A stretch of 64,000 nt of DNA from Streptomyces sp. ISL-100 (GTDB lineage Bacteria; Actinomycetota; Actinomycetes; Streptomycetales; Streptomycetaceae). The position numbers and the translations under genes were made by a program. The DNA lies in assembly GCF_018614615.1 (NCBI RefSeq), contig NZ_JAGGOK010000005.1, positions 1 through 64,000 on the forward strand, written 5' to 3'. This document shows, piece after piece, positions 1-7,282 of the stretch. The number at the start of each line of letters is the position of its first letter. The first letter of the stretch is position 1. The notes under the pieces are model-generated. The model was not told the DNA's origin, did no database searches, and saw only the letters and a program-made list of their open reading frames with translations.

Positions 1-465
1 CTGCTGACCTGTGCGGCGGGGGCGGCGGGGGGTCGGGTGGCCGCTCTTGCCGCGGGGGGTGGTGCGGGTGGGAGGACGTATCCGGATCTGGCGTATGTGC
101 CGGGGCCGTATCGGCCGTCCCCCGCGTATCGGCCGTCGCACCGGGATACGAATCCTTATCTGCGGGCGCCGGAGGATGTGCATGGGGCGCCGACTGTGGT
201 GGGGCCGGTGGTTCCGCCGCCGGGGCCCGGGTGGGGCCGGTGCCCCCGCCCGCCGCTCCTCCGGAGGAGGGGCCTCCGCCGCCGGGGCCGCCGCCGGGGT
301 GGCGGCCCCGGTGACCGGTCCCTGCGGGCCTCTCCCCTACCCGCCCCTTCCCGGACTGGGGCGCTGCCCCAGGCCCCGGTCCTCAAGCGCCGCACGGGCT
401 GGATTTGCCGGGTGGGCTGCTGGGGCTCCGCCCCAGATGCCGCTCCTCAAACGCCGGGGGGCTGA
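1..465 (+). CDS. 3' end of an unidentified gene entering from the left; tail runs into a repeat
   Basis: The first reading frame is open from base 1 to a TGA at 463-465. Its first 60 or so codons look like a real protein tail, with Ala/Gly-rich sequence followed by a Pro/Tyr-rich segment (YPDLAYVPGPYRPSPAYRPS). From about base 330 the frame reads through the Streptomyces palindromic repeat, giving low-complexity peptide such as LKRRTG and GSAPDAAPQTP before the stop. The natural C-terminus may therefore have been replaced or extended by the repeat. The start lies outside the window and I cannot name the family; a membrane protein with a cytoplasmic Pro-rich tail is a guess. serB follows on the same strand. 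Confidence 0.5.
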   Translation: MLTCAAGAAGGRVAALAAGGGAGGRTYPDLAYVPGPYRPSPAYRPSHRDTNPYLRAPEDVHGAPTVVGPVVPPPGPGWGRCPRPPLLRRRGLRRRGRRRGGGPGDRSLRASPLPAPSRTGALPQAPVLKRRTGWICRVGCWGSAPDAAPQTPGG

Positions 466-475
466 TTTTGCCGGC
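331..475 (+). repeat. Streptomyces palindromic repeat, one copy plus a partial second copy
   Basis: The first copy (331-410) has the layout seen at three other places in this window. A CCGCCCCTTCCCGG lead is followed by the stem-loop CTGGGGCGCTGCCCCAG-like core, then CCCCGGTCCTCAAGCGCCG and GGCTGGATTTGCCGG. A second, shorter copy (about 415-475) repeats the stem (CTGGGGCTCCGCCCCAG) and the CTCAAACGCCGG tail. Both lie in the same orientation within the open frame of the left-edge gene. Confidence 0.75.
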
Positions 476-560
476 CCGGGTGGATTCGCGCCGGTGCGCG
501 TGTCCGGTCCTCGGGACAGGAGGTGAGCGGGGGAAGGGGGCCCGATACGGTAGAGGCATC

Positions 561-1787
561 ATGAGCGCTTCTCAGCCCAGTCAGCCCAGTCAGTCCCCTG
601 ACGCTGCCCCGACCCTTCTCGTCAAGATCTTCGGGAAGGACCGTCCCGGCATCACCGCCGGGCTCTTCGACACGCTTGCCGCCTACTCCGTCGACGTCGT
701 CGACATCGAGCAGGTCGTCACCCGTGGCCGCATCGTCCTGTGCGCCCTCGTCACCGAGCCCACCGTGAGCACCTCCGGTGAGCTGCGGGCCACCGTGCAC
801 AGCTGGGCCGACTCCCTCAGGCTCCAGGCCGAGATCATCTCGGGTACGGGCGACAACCGGCCGCGCGGCAGCGGGCGTTCGCATGTCACGGTGCTCGGGC
901 ACCCCCTCACCGCCGAGTCGACCGCCGCCATAGCGGCCACGATCACCTCGACCGGCGGCAACATCGACCGCATCTTCCGGCTGGCCAAGTACCCGGTCAC
1001 CGCAGTGGAGTTCGCCGTTTCCGGTACGGAGACCGAGCCGCTGCGCACCGCGCTCGCGCTGGAGGCAGCCGAGCTCGGGATCGACGTGGCCGTGGTGTCC
1101 GCGGGGCTGCACCGGCGCGCCCAGCGGCTCGTCGTCATGGACGTGGATTCCACGCTCATCCAGGACGAGGTCATCGAGCTGTTCGCGGCGCACGCCGGCT
1201 GCGAGGACAAGGTCGCCGAGGTGACCGACCGGGCGATGCGCGGCGAGCTGGACTTCGAGCAGTCGTTGCACGCGCGCGTCGCGCTGCTCGCCGGGCTCGA
1301 CGCCGACGTCGTGGACAAGGTGCGGCAGGAAGTGCGGCTCACTCCCGGCGCCCGCACCCTCATCCGTACGCTCAAGCGGCTCGGCTACCAAGTGGGCGTC
1401 GTATCCGGCGGGTTCACGCAGGTCACGGACGACCTGAAGGAGCGGCTCGGGCTGGACTTCGCGTCCGCCAATACGCTGGAGATCGTCGACGGAAAGCTCA
1501 CCGGCCGCGTCATCGGCGAGATCGTGGACCGTGCGGGCAAGGCCCGGCTGCTGCGCCGCTTCGCCGCCGAGGCGGGCGTACCGCTCGCCCAGACCGTCGC
1601 GATCGGCGACGGCGCCAATGATCTCGACATGCTGAACGCCGCCGGGCTGGGCGTCGCCTTCAATGCCAAGCCCGTCGTGCGCAAGGCCGCCGACACCGCC
1701 GTAAATGTGCCGTTCCTCGACACTGTGCTGTATCTGCTCGGCATCACCCGTGAAGAGGTCGAGGCTGCCGACGGCCTCACAGAGTGA
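561..1787 (+). CDS. serB: Phosphoserine phosphatase SerB
   Basis: This 408-residue protein makes serine by dephosphorylating O-phosphoserine, the last step of the serine pathway, in the cytoplasm. An N-terminal ACT-type region (about residues 15-95, LLVKIFGKDRPGITAGLF) is a likely serine-sensing domain. The HAD phosphatase core follows, with the nucleophile motif DVDSTLIQDE near residue 195, the conserved GELDFEQSL segment, and AIGDGANDLDML carrying the Mg-binding aspartates. The ATG at 561 was chosen because the conserved ACT region begins just after it; only a weak AGAGG lies upstream. The strong AGGAGGTGA at 518-526 is too far away to serve this start. The N-terminus carries a short SQPSQPSQS repeat. 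A strong terminator follows. Confidence 0.93.
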   Translation: MSASQPSQPSQSPDAAPTLLVKIFGKDRPGITAGLFDTLAAYSVDVVDIEQVVTRGRIVLCALVTEPTVSTSGELRATVHSWADSLRLQAEIISGTGDNRPRGSGRSHVTVLGHPLTAESTAAIAATITSTGGNIDRIFRLAKYPVTAVEFAVSGTETEPLRTALALEAAELGIDVAVVSAGLHRRAQRLVVMDVDSTLIQDEVIELFAAHAGCEDKVAEVTDRAMRGELDFEQSLHARVALLAGLDADVVDKVRQEVRLTPGARTLIRTLKRLGYQVGVVSGGFTQVTDDLKERLGLDFASANTLEIVDGKLTGRVIGEIVDRAGKARLLRRFAAEAGVPLAQTVAIGDGANDLDMLNAAGLGVAFNAKPVVRKAADTAVNVPFLDTVLYLLGITREEVEAADGLTE

Positions 1788-1804
1788 GTGAGTAAGTACG
1801 TCTG

Positions 1805-1833
1805 GGCCCCGGTGCGGATTCCGCGCCGGGGCC
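1805..1833. terminator. Bidirectional terminator between serB and the SixA-type gene
   Basis: A near-perfect hairpin has arms GGCCCCGG and CCGGGGCC, extended inside by GCGG/CCGC pairing. It lies between two convergent genes and is followed by TTGTTCG. Confidence 0.75.
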
Positions 1834-1847
1834 TTGTTCGTACGTAC

Positions 1848-2366
1848 TCAGTCGTGTGGGGCCCAGTAGTCGAGCAGCTTGCCCACGCCGTGCTCCACGG
1901 ACTTCCAGGAGCCGTTGAAGCCGACGATCGCGAACGACGCGGTCGGGAAGCCGCTCTTGGTCATCCGGGCCATCGCATCACCCTCGCTGCTGCCCGAGAG
2001 CGCGTCCGCGGCCGCGTGCATGCTCGGGTTGTGCCCGATGACGAGGAGGTCGTTCACCTCGTCCGGGGTCTCGTTCAGGAGCGCCAGAAGGTCACCGAGA
2101 GTGGCTTCGTACAGCCGCTCCTCGTAGACGGTCTTGGGACGCTGCGGCAGTTCGTGCACGGCCAGCTTCCAGGTCTCGCGGGTCCTGGCCGCCGTCGAGC
2201 AAAGAGCCAGGTCGAAGGCGATGCCCGTGTCCGCCAGTCGGTGGCCGGCAACCGGGGCGTCCTTGCGGCCCCGGTCGGCGAGCGGCCGATCGTGGTCGGA
2301 CACCTGCGGCCAGTCGGCCTTCGCATGCCGGAGTAGGACGATCCTGCGGGGTGTATCGACGCTCAT
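1848..2366 (-). CDS. SixA-type histidine phosphatase
   Basis: This 172-residue protein belongs to the phosphoglycerate-mutase-like histidine phosphatase superfamily, SixA branch. The signature RHAKADW at residues 12-18 carries the catalytic histidine that becomes phosphorylated. CSTAARTRETW supplies the conserved Arg, and VIGHNPSMH the second catalytic His. In enterobacteria SixA acts on phospho-His of signalling or PTS proteins; the actinobacterial substrate is unknown. It is convergent with serB across a shared terminator. The similarity to a phosphoserine phosphatase neighbour is positional only. Confidence 0.85.
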   Translation of the reverse strand: MSVDTPRRIVLLRHAKADWPQVSDHDRPLADRGRKDAPVAGHRLADTGIAFDLALCSTAARTRETWKLAVHELPQRPKTVYEERLYEATLGDLLALLNETPDEVNDLLVIGHNPSMHAAADALSGSSEGDAMARMTKSGFPTASFAIVGFNGSWKSVEHGVGKLLDYWAPHD

Positions 2367-2459
2367 GCATCCCAGCTTCGCACGAATCCCGCCACGGGGC
2401 GCAGGGTGTTGGCGGGCTCCCTCAGCACGGGTGAATGGGGCTCCGGCGACCGGCGGGAG

Positions 2460-2672
2460 CTAGTGGGACAGGGCCTGCTGGATGCGTTCCACGAGGTACG
2501 CGACCGTCGGATCGCCGCTCGCCGCGTGCGCCTCGCCCGGCCCCGCGATCAGGAGCAGCAGGACGGCGAAAGCGAGGGCGGGCAGAGCGACGGCCCACCA
2601 CGGAAGGCGGATGTCGACGCCGGAGGCCCCGGCAACCGGGGCATGGGTCCGGGTGTGCGCGCGGGCCGCCAT
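2460..2672 (-). CDS. Small single-span membrane protein
   Basis: This 70-residue protein has one clear hydrophobic helix (about residues 24-44, PWWAVALPALAFAVLLLLIAG) after a short basic, His/Arg-containing N-terminus, and then a short outer or periplasmic tail ending ERIQQALSH. The start is well supported: GGAGG lies six bases before the ATG at 2672. I do not recognise a family function. It sits alone between the SixA-type gene and the transporter-associated microprotein, all on the minus strand. Confidence 0.7.
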   Translation of the reverse strand: MAARAHTRTHAPVAGASGVDIRLPWWAVALPALAFAVLLLLIAGPGEAHAASGDPTVAYLVERIQQALSH

Positions 2673-2831
2673 GACCGCCTCCGTTTTACTGTTCGGCTGA
2701 TGTACGTCGAACCTACGGAGTGCGCGCGCGGGAACCCATCCGGTGACCCACTCACTTCACCCTGACCCTGGCCCCCTAGGGGACGGTGGGGAAAACCCCA
2801 CTACCGGGGCACCGAAGGTCAGAGGTTGACG

Positions 2832-2948
2832 TTACGGAGAGGCCAGCGTCGCGATGATCGAGATGATGACCGTGATGGCCATCATCGAGCCGAGCACGAG
2901 CAGCAGCTTCTTCTGGCCGTTCTGGGGATTGGGGTCGAGTACAGGCAT
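2832..2948 (-). CDS. SGM_5486-type transporter-associated microprotein, 38 aa
   Basis: This very short gene encodes 38 residues, starting MPVLDPNPQNGQKK and followed by one transmembrane helix (LLLVLGSMMAITVIISIIATLA) and a short SP end. It matches my memory of the conserved actinobacterial family named SGM_5486 family transporter-associated protein, which is found beside MFS exporters. It lies 42 bases downstream of the CynX/NimT-type MFS gene on the same strand, so it is probably co-transcribed and may act as a small membrane partner. No strong ribosome site is visible. Confidence 0.75.
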   Translation of the reverse strand: MPVLDPNPQNGQKKLLLVLGSMMAITVIISIIATLASP

Positions 2949-2990
2949 ACGGCCAGTCTCGCACCCTTTGTACGCCCGGACCCCGCCGGG

Positions 2991-4286
2991 TCAGCCCAGC
3001 TCGTCCTCGATCGTGCGGTTGCGCCCGGCCAGCACACCGACCACGATCTGCGGCACCATCAGGCCCGCCATGAGACCGATCGGCAGGCCCCAGCTGCCGC
3101 TGTGCTGGTACAGCACGCCGACCAGCAGCGGCCCCGGGATCGACATCAGGTAGCCGGTGCTCTGCGCGAACGCGGAGAGGCGGACGACGCCCGCGCCGCT
3201 CCTGGTCCGCATGCCGATCATGGTCAGGGCCAGCGGGAAGGCGCAGTTGGAGACGCCGAGCAGCAGGGCCCACGCCCAGGCGCCGGAGGCCGGGGCGACG
3301 TAAAGGCCGGCGTAACCCATGAGGCCGCAGAGGCCGAGGACGACGACGATCGGGCCCTGGGTACGCATCCGGGAGGCGACGCGCGGGATGACTAACGCCA
3401 GCGGTATGCCCATCGCCATGGTCACGGCGAGCAGCACACCGGCCGTGCCGGCGGAGACTCCCGCGTCGCGGAAGATCTGCGGCATCCAGCCCATGGTGAT
3501 GTACGCCGCGGTGGCCTGGAGGCCGAAGAAGCAGGCGAGCGCCCAGGCCGTGCGGCTGCGGGTGATGCTCAGGGTGGGGGCCGGGGCGCTGCTCCCCTGC
3601 TCCTGGGCGGCGGCCGTGTGCTTCTTGGGCGACCGGGTGCTGGGGTGGCGGGTCAGGACGAGCCACGGCAGTACGGCGACGGCGGCCAGGGTGCCCCACA
3701 CCGCCAGGCCGGTCTGCCAACTGCCGCCCAGCGCGTGCGTCATGGGGACGGTGGCGGCCGCGGCGAGCGCGGTGCCGAGCGCGAGGGCCATCGAGTAGAG
3801 GCCGGTCATCTGGCCGACGCGGTCGGGGAACCAGCGCTTGACGATGACCGGCATCAGGATGTTGCTCACCGCGATGCCCATGAGAGCGAGCGCGCTGGCC
3901 GCGAGGAATCCGGCCGTACCGCCCAGGTAGGGGCGGATGAGCAGGCCGAGCGCGATGGCCGCCATGCCCGCGCAGACGATCACGCCGGGGCCGAAGCGGC
4001 GGGCGAGCCGGGGTGCGGTGAGGCCGAAGACGGCGAAGCAGAGCGGCGGTACGGAGGTCAGGAGGCCGGCGACGCCGCCGCTCATGCCGAGGGCAGTGCG
4101 GACCTCTTCGAGGAGCGGGCCGAGGCTGGTGATGGCCGGACGGAGATTGAGCGCCGCGAGGACGAGTCCCAGGATCACGAGCCGGGTCACCCAGACCGAC
4201 CGCGGGCGTGGCTGCTCCTGCTGTAGGGAGGCTACGGGGGCGGGGTTCAGGGTTCGGGTCTCGTCCTGGGGCATGGGGACCATCAT
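2991..4286 (-). CDS. MFS transporter, CynX/NimT type
   Basis: This membrane protein of about 431 residues has about 12 hydrophobic spans and the opening block LVILGLVLAALNLRPAITSLGPLLEEVR, typical of the CynX/NimT (cyanate/nitroimidazole) branch of the major facilitator superfamily. Its substrate cannot be read from the sequence. Three in-frame ATGs (4286, 4283, 4274) lie together without a clear ribosome site. I list the first; MPQDE at 4274 is equally possible, and a leaderless transcript would fit. The gene is divergent from a GntR regulator across a short region carrying a repeated operator-like motif, so repression by that regulator is likely. Confidence 0.85.
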   Translation of the reverse strand: MMVPMPQDETRTLNPAPVASLQQEQPRPRSVWVTRLVILGLVLAALNLRPAITSLGPLLEEVRTALGMSGGVAGLLTSVPPLCFAVFGLTAPRLARRFGPGVIVCAGMAAIALGLLIRPYLGGTAGFLAASALALMGIAVSNILMPVIVKRWFPDRVGQMTGLYSMALALGTALAAAATVPMTHALGGSWQTGLAVWGTLAAVAVLPWLVLTRHPSTRSPKKHTAAAQEQGSSAPAPTLSITRSRTAWALACFFGLQATAAYITMGWMPQIFRDAGVSAGTAGVLLAVTMAMGIPLALVIPRVASRMRTQGPIVVVLGLCGLMGYAGLYVAPASGAWAWALLLGVSNCAFPLALTMIGMRTRSGAGVVRLSAFAQSTGYLMSIPGPLLVGVLYQHSGSWGLPIGLMAGLMVPQIVVGVLAGRNRTIEDELG

Positions 4287-4300
4287 AGAATCATGGGATG

Positions 4301-4327
4301 ATTGGTTGTCCAATCGGTTGTCCAATC
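4301..4327. promoter_or_regulatory. Likely GntR operator in the divergent MFS/GntR promoter
   Basis: The 12-mer GGTTGTCCAATC occurs twice back to back (4304-4315 and 4316-4327). The first copy is part of the palindrome ATTGG-TTGT-CCAAT (4301-4314). The site lies 15 bases from the MFS start and 22 bases from the GntR start, so binding could repress both genes. Assigning it to this regulator is inference from position. Confidence 0.55.
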
Positions 4328-4349
4328 CTGAACGAGGAGCACGAACACC

Positions 4350-5024
4350 ATGGCGCTGACCTCTCCCCGGCGTTCGGCTCTTGCCGACCAGGTGATCACC
4401 GAGCTGCGCAACCAGATCACCTCGGGCGAGTGGCCCGTGGGGTCGCGCATCCCGACCGAGCCCGAGCTGGTCGAGCAGCTGGGCGTGGCCCGCAACACCG
4501 TCCGGGAGGCGGTGCGCGCGCTGGCGCACAACGGGCTGCTGGACATCCGGCAGGGATCCGGTACGTACGTCATCGCCACCAGCGAGCTGGCCGGTGTCAT
4601 GCACCGCCGGTTCGCGGGCGCCGACCCGCGCCATATCGCGGAGCTGCGTTCGACCCTGGAGTCGTCGGCGGCCCGGCTGGCGGCGGAGCGGCGTACCGAG
4701 CGTGATGTGCGGCAGCTGGACGCGGTGCTCGCACGGCGGGAGGAGGCGTGGGCCTCGGGCGACGCGGAACTGTTCGTCCGCGCGGACGCGACGCTGCACC
4801 TGGCCGTGGTCGCCGCCTCGCACAACGACGTGCTCATCGGGCTCTACGCCGACCTCGGCGACCTGCTGCGCGACTGGCTGCGGGACGACGTGGGGCAGGA
4901 GCTGCGCCCGGAGGACCACATGGATCACGGCCGGCTGATCGAGGCGATCCGGGCGCGGGACGCACAGACGGCGGCCACCGAGGCGGCGGGATACTCGCTC
5001 AAGTGCCTCGGGGACCGGGTGTAA
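4350..5024 (+). CDS. FadR/GntR family transcriptional regulator
   Basis: This 224-residue repressor-type protein has an N-terminal winged HTH (about residues 8-75), with ITSGEWPVGSRIPTEPELVEQLGVARNTVREAVRALAHNGLLDIRQGSGTYV-type sequence. An all-helical FCD ligand domain follows, with the usual acidic/His metal or ligand residues (RADATLHLAVVAASHN and DHGRLIEAIRARD). GAGGAG lies ten bases before the ATG. It is transcribed away from the MFS exporter gene and very likely controls it. The ligand is unknown. Confidence 0.88.
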   Translation: MALTSPRRSALADQVITELRNQITSGEWPVGSRIPTEPELVEQLGVARNTVREAVRALAHNGLLDIRQGSGTYVIATSELAGVMHRRFAGADPRHIAELRSTLESSAARLAAERRTERDVRQLDAVLARREEAWASGDAELFVRADATLHLAVVAASHNDVLIGLYADLGDLLRDWLRDDVGQELRPEDHMDHGRLIEAIRARDAQTAATEAAGYSLKCLGDRV

Positions 5025-5049
5025 GCATGTCGAGCGTGCACGCGTGGGG

Positions 5050-5457
5050 CTACATCCGATGGTGGCTGACCCAGGCCGCGCGGACTTCCTTCCAGCAGCG
5101 GTCGGTCAGCCGTACTGTCTGCGCCGGACCGACCTCGACGGGTGAGCCGTCCGCGTCGATGTCCCACCAGCGCTCGCATTCGGTGTGCAGCTGGACCAGG
5201 TCGGACTCGGGGTACGGGTTGTGGCAGTACGCGACGACACGCGAGCCCTCGACGGTCGTCCGGCAGGTGGAGCCGAAAAGCGTGACCTTGTCGTCGACTT
5301 TCCTGGGTGCCTTCTGGCCGGCCTTCTGGTCGGCGGCCTTCTTCGCGGGCTTGCGATCGGGATCGGCCGCGCGCCCCGCGACGGCTGGGGCGGCCAGTCC
5401 GGCCACGGCGACCACGGCCAGCAGGCCTGCTGCCGCTCGACGGTTCGACGGGCGCAC
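5050..5457 (-). CDS. Secreted protein of unknown function
   Basis: This 135-residue protein starts at a GTG eight bases after GGAGGAGG. It has a signal peptide (RPSNRRAAAGLLAVVAVAGLAAPAVA, split from the rest near AGRAA) and then a Lys/Ala-rich low-complexity linker. A small C-terminal domain has four cysteines (STCRTT, AYCHNP, TECERW, DRCWKE) spaced to form two disulfides, and aromatic residues WW. I know no function. It is convergent with the GntR gene, with 25 bases between the stops. Confidence 0.7.
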   Translation of the reverse strand: MRPSNRRAAAGLLAVVAVAGLAAPAVAGRAADPDRKPAKKAADQKAGQKAPRKVDDKVTLFGSTCRTTVEGSRVVAYCHNPYPESDLVQLHTECERWWDIDADGSPVEVGPAQTVRLTDRCWKEVRAAWVSHHRM

Positions 5458-5672
5458 ATGCGCCACCTCCTCCCCACAGAGCGCCGGGTATGTCCCGGTT
5501 TCCTCAGTGTGCGGGGAGTCGCCCGTCTTTTCGACTTGAGGCGACGGATCACGCACAGAGGGCGACCCGGGCCCGGACTTCGACGGCGTACGCATCCGGA
5601 TCGACCCGGAGCGCACGGAAGCCGCGCGCCGTCTGCTGGACGGTCGCGCGGCTTCGTGAGAGCTGTGCGGGG

Positions 5673-6440
5673 TTACGCGCCGACTGCGTGCAGGCCGCCG
5701 TCGACGTGAATGATCTCGCCGGTCGTCATCGGGAACCAGTCGGAGAGCAGCGCGACGACGCCGCGGCCGGCCGGCTCCGGGTCGGACATGTCCCACTTCA
5801 GCGGGGAACGGTTGTCCCAGACGCTCGCGAGTTCCGAGAAGCCGGGGATGGACTTGGCGGCCATGGAGCCGATCGGTCCGGCGGAGATGAGGTTGCACCG
5901 GATGTTGTCCGGGCCCAGGTCGCGGGCGAGGTAGCGGGAGGTGGCCTCCAGCGCGGCCTTGGCGGGGCCCATCCAGTCGTACTGCGGCCAGGCGAACTGG
6001 GCGTCGAAGGTGAGGCCGACGACCGAGCTGCCGCTGCCCATCAGCGGGCGGCAGGCCATGGTGAGCGACTTCAGCGAGAACGCCGATACGTGCATCGCCG
6101 TGGCGACGGACTCGAAGGGCGTGTTGAGGAAGTTGCCGCCGAGCGCGTCCTGCGGCGCGAAGCCGATGGAGTGGACGACGCCGTCGAGGCCGCCGAGCTC
6201 CTCACGTACCAGGCCTTCCAGCCGGTCCATGTGCTCGGTGTTCGTGACGTCCAGCTCGATGACCTTTGCCGGCTTCGGCAGCTTCTTCGCGATGCGCTCG
6301 GTCAGCGTGGGGCGGGGGAAGGCGGTCAGGATGACTTCGGCACCCTGCTCCTGGGCCACCTTGGCGGTGTGGAAGGCGATGGAGGACTCCATCAGCACAC
6401 CCGTGATGAGGATGCGCTTGCCGTCGAGAATTCCACTCAT
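5673..6440 (-). CDS. fabI: Enoyl-[ACP] reductase (NADH) FabI/InhA
   Basis: This 255-residue enzyme catalyses the last reduction of the type II fatty-acid elongation cycle, trans-2-enoyl-ACP to acyl-ACP. It is an SDR with the divergent FabI cofactor loop ILITGVLMESSIAFHTA and the catalytic Y-x6-K motif QYDWMGPAK. The C-terminal TGEIIHVDGGLHAVGA is typical of the family. Length and motifs match actinobacterial FabI/InhA, the triclosan and isoniazid target. It lies four bases downstream of fabG, so the pair is an operon with the same layout as mycobacterial mabA-inhA. Confidence 0.95.
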   Translation of the reverse strand: MSGILDGKRILITGVLMESSIAFHTAKVAQEQGAEVILTAFPRPTLTERIAKKLPKPAKVIELDVTNTEHMDRLEGLVREELGGLDGVVHSIGFAPQDALGGNFLNTPFESVATAMHVSAFSLKSLTMACRPLMGSGSSVVGLTFDAQFAWPQYDWMGPAKAALEATSRYLARDLGPDNIRCNLISAGPIGSMAAKSIPGFSELASVWDNRSPLKWDMSDPEPAGRGVVALLSDWFPMTTGEIIHVDGGLHAVGA

Positions 6441-6444
6441 GTGA

Positions 6445-7164
6445 TCAGTGCCCCATGCCCAATCCGCCGTCAACCGGGATGACGGCTCCAGTGATGTACG
6501 ACGCGTCGTCGGAGGAGAGGAAGCGCACGGTGGCTGCGATCTCCTCCGGCTGCGCGTAACGGCCGAGCGGCACCTGGGCGACGATGCCCTTGCGCTGCTC
6601 GTCCGTGAGCACCCCGGTCATGTCGGTGTCGACAAACCCGGGCGCGACGACGTTGAAGGTGATGTTGCGCGAGCCCAGCTCACGGGCGAGGGAGCGCGCG
6701 AAGCCGACCAGACCGGCCTTGGAGGCGGCGTAGTTCGCCTGCCCGGCCGAGCCGAGGAGCCCGACGACGGAGGAGATCAGCACAACCCTCCCCTTCTTGG
6801 CGCGCAGCATGCCGCGGTTGGCGCGCTTGACGACCCGGAAGGTGCCGGTGAGGTTGGTGTCGAGGACGGACGTGAAGTCCTCCTCGGACATGCGCATGAG
6901 GAGCTGGTCCTTGGTGACGCCGGCGTTGGCCACCAGCACCTCCACGGGACCGTGCTTCTCCTCGATCTCCTTGTAGGCCTGCTCCACCTGCTCCGTGTCG
7001 GTGATGTCGCACTTGACGGCGAGGCAACCGAGTTCGGTGAGGGCGGCCGGCGGTTCGCCGGAACGGTACGTGAACGCGACCTTGTCGCCGGCGTCGGCGA
7101 AAGCGCGGGCGATGGCGAGGCCGATGCCCCGGTTTCCTCCGGTGACGAGAACCGAGCGGCTCAA
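6445..7164 (-). CDS. fabG: 3-oxoacyl-[ACP] reductase FabG
   Basis: This 239-residue SDR reduces beta-ketoacyl-ACP with NADPH in the fatty-acid elongation cycle. It has the cofactor loop VTGGNRGIGLAIA, NAGVTKD, the catalytic Ser in LISSVVG and YAASKAG (Y-x3-K), and it ends DGGLGMGH. The start is TTG at 7164; AAAGGGTGA lies just upstream, and the conserved MSRSVLVTGG begins there. It is the first gene of the fabG-fabI operon. An inverted repeat lies directly upstream and could be an operator. Confidence 0.93.
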   Translation of the reverse strand: MSRSVLVTGGNRGIGLAIARAFADAGDKVAFTYRSGEPPAALTELGCLAVKCDITDTEQVEQAYKEIEEKHGPVEVLVANAGVTKDQLLMRMSEEDFTSVLDTNLTGTFRVVKRANRGMLRAKKGRVVLISSVVGLLGSAGQANYAASKAGLVGFARSLARELGSRNITFNVVAPGFVDTDMTGVLTDEQRKGIVAQVPLGRYAQPEEIAATVRFLSSDDASYITGAVIPVDGGLGMGH

Positions 7165-7177
7165 CGGATCACCCTTT

Positions 7178-7219
7178 CGATAGCGGTCTGGTACTGACCG
7201 AAACTATCGGTACCGGACC
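7178..7219. promoter_or_regulatory. Nested inverted repeat upstream of fabG
   Basis: Two overlapping dyads lie 14-55 bases before the fabG start. One pairs CGATAG (7178-7183) with CTATCG (7204-7209). The other pairs GGTCTGGTAC (7185-7194) with GTACCGGACC (7210-7219) with one mismatch. This could bind a lipid-responsive regulator or fold as an RNA leader over the fabG ribosome site. No regulator is named by the sequence. Confidence 0.4.
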
Positions 7220-7282
7220 ACGTACGGAGAATCGACCCCTGACAGCGCCGCACGACACCCTCTGTCGGGTCCCTACAGTCGC

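Noticed and set aside
574..600. 9-bp CAGCCCAGT repeat in the serB N-terminus
   Set aside because: Only two and a half units encoding SQPSQPSQS in a disordered extension before the ACT domain; not a separate feature.
5540..5659. Plus-strand open stretch reading DFDGVRIRIDPERTEAARRLLDGRAAS
   Set aside because: It looks protein-like but has no start codon after the preceding in-frame stop, no family match I know and no ribosome site. It may be a relic but cannot be supported.
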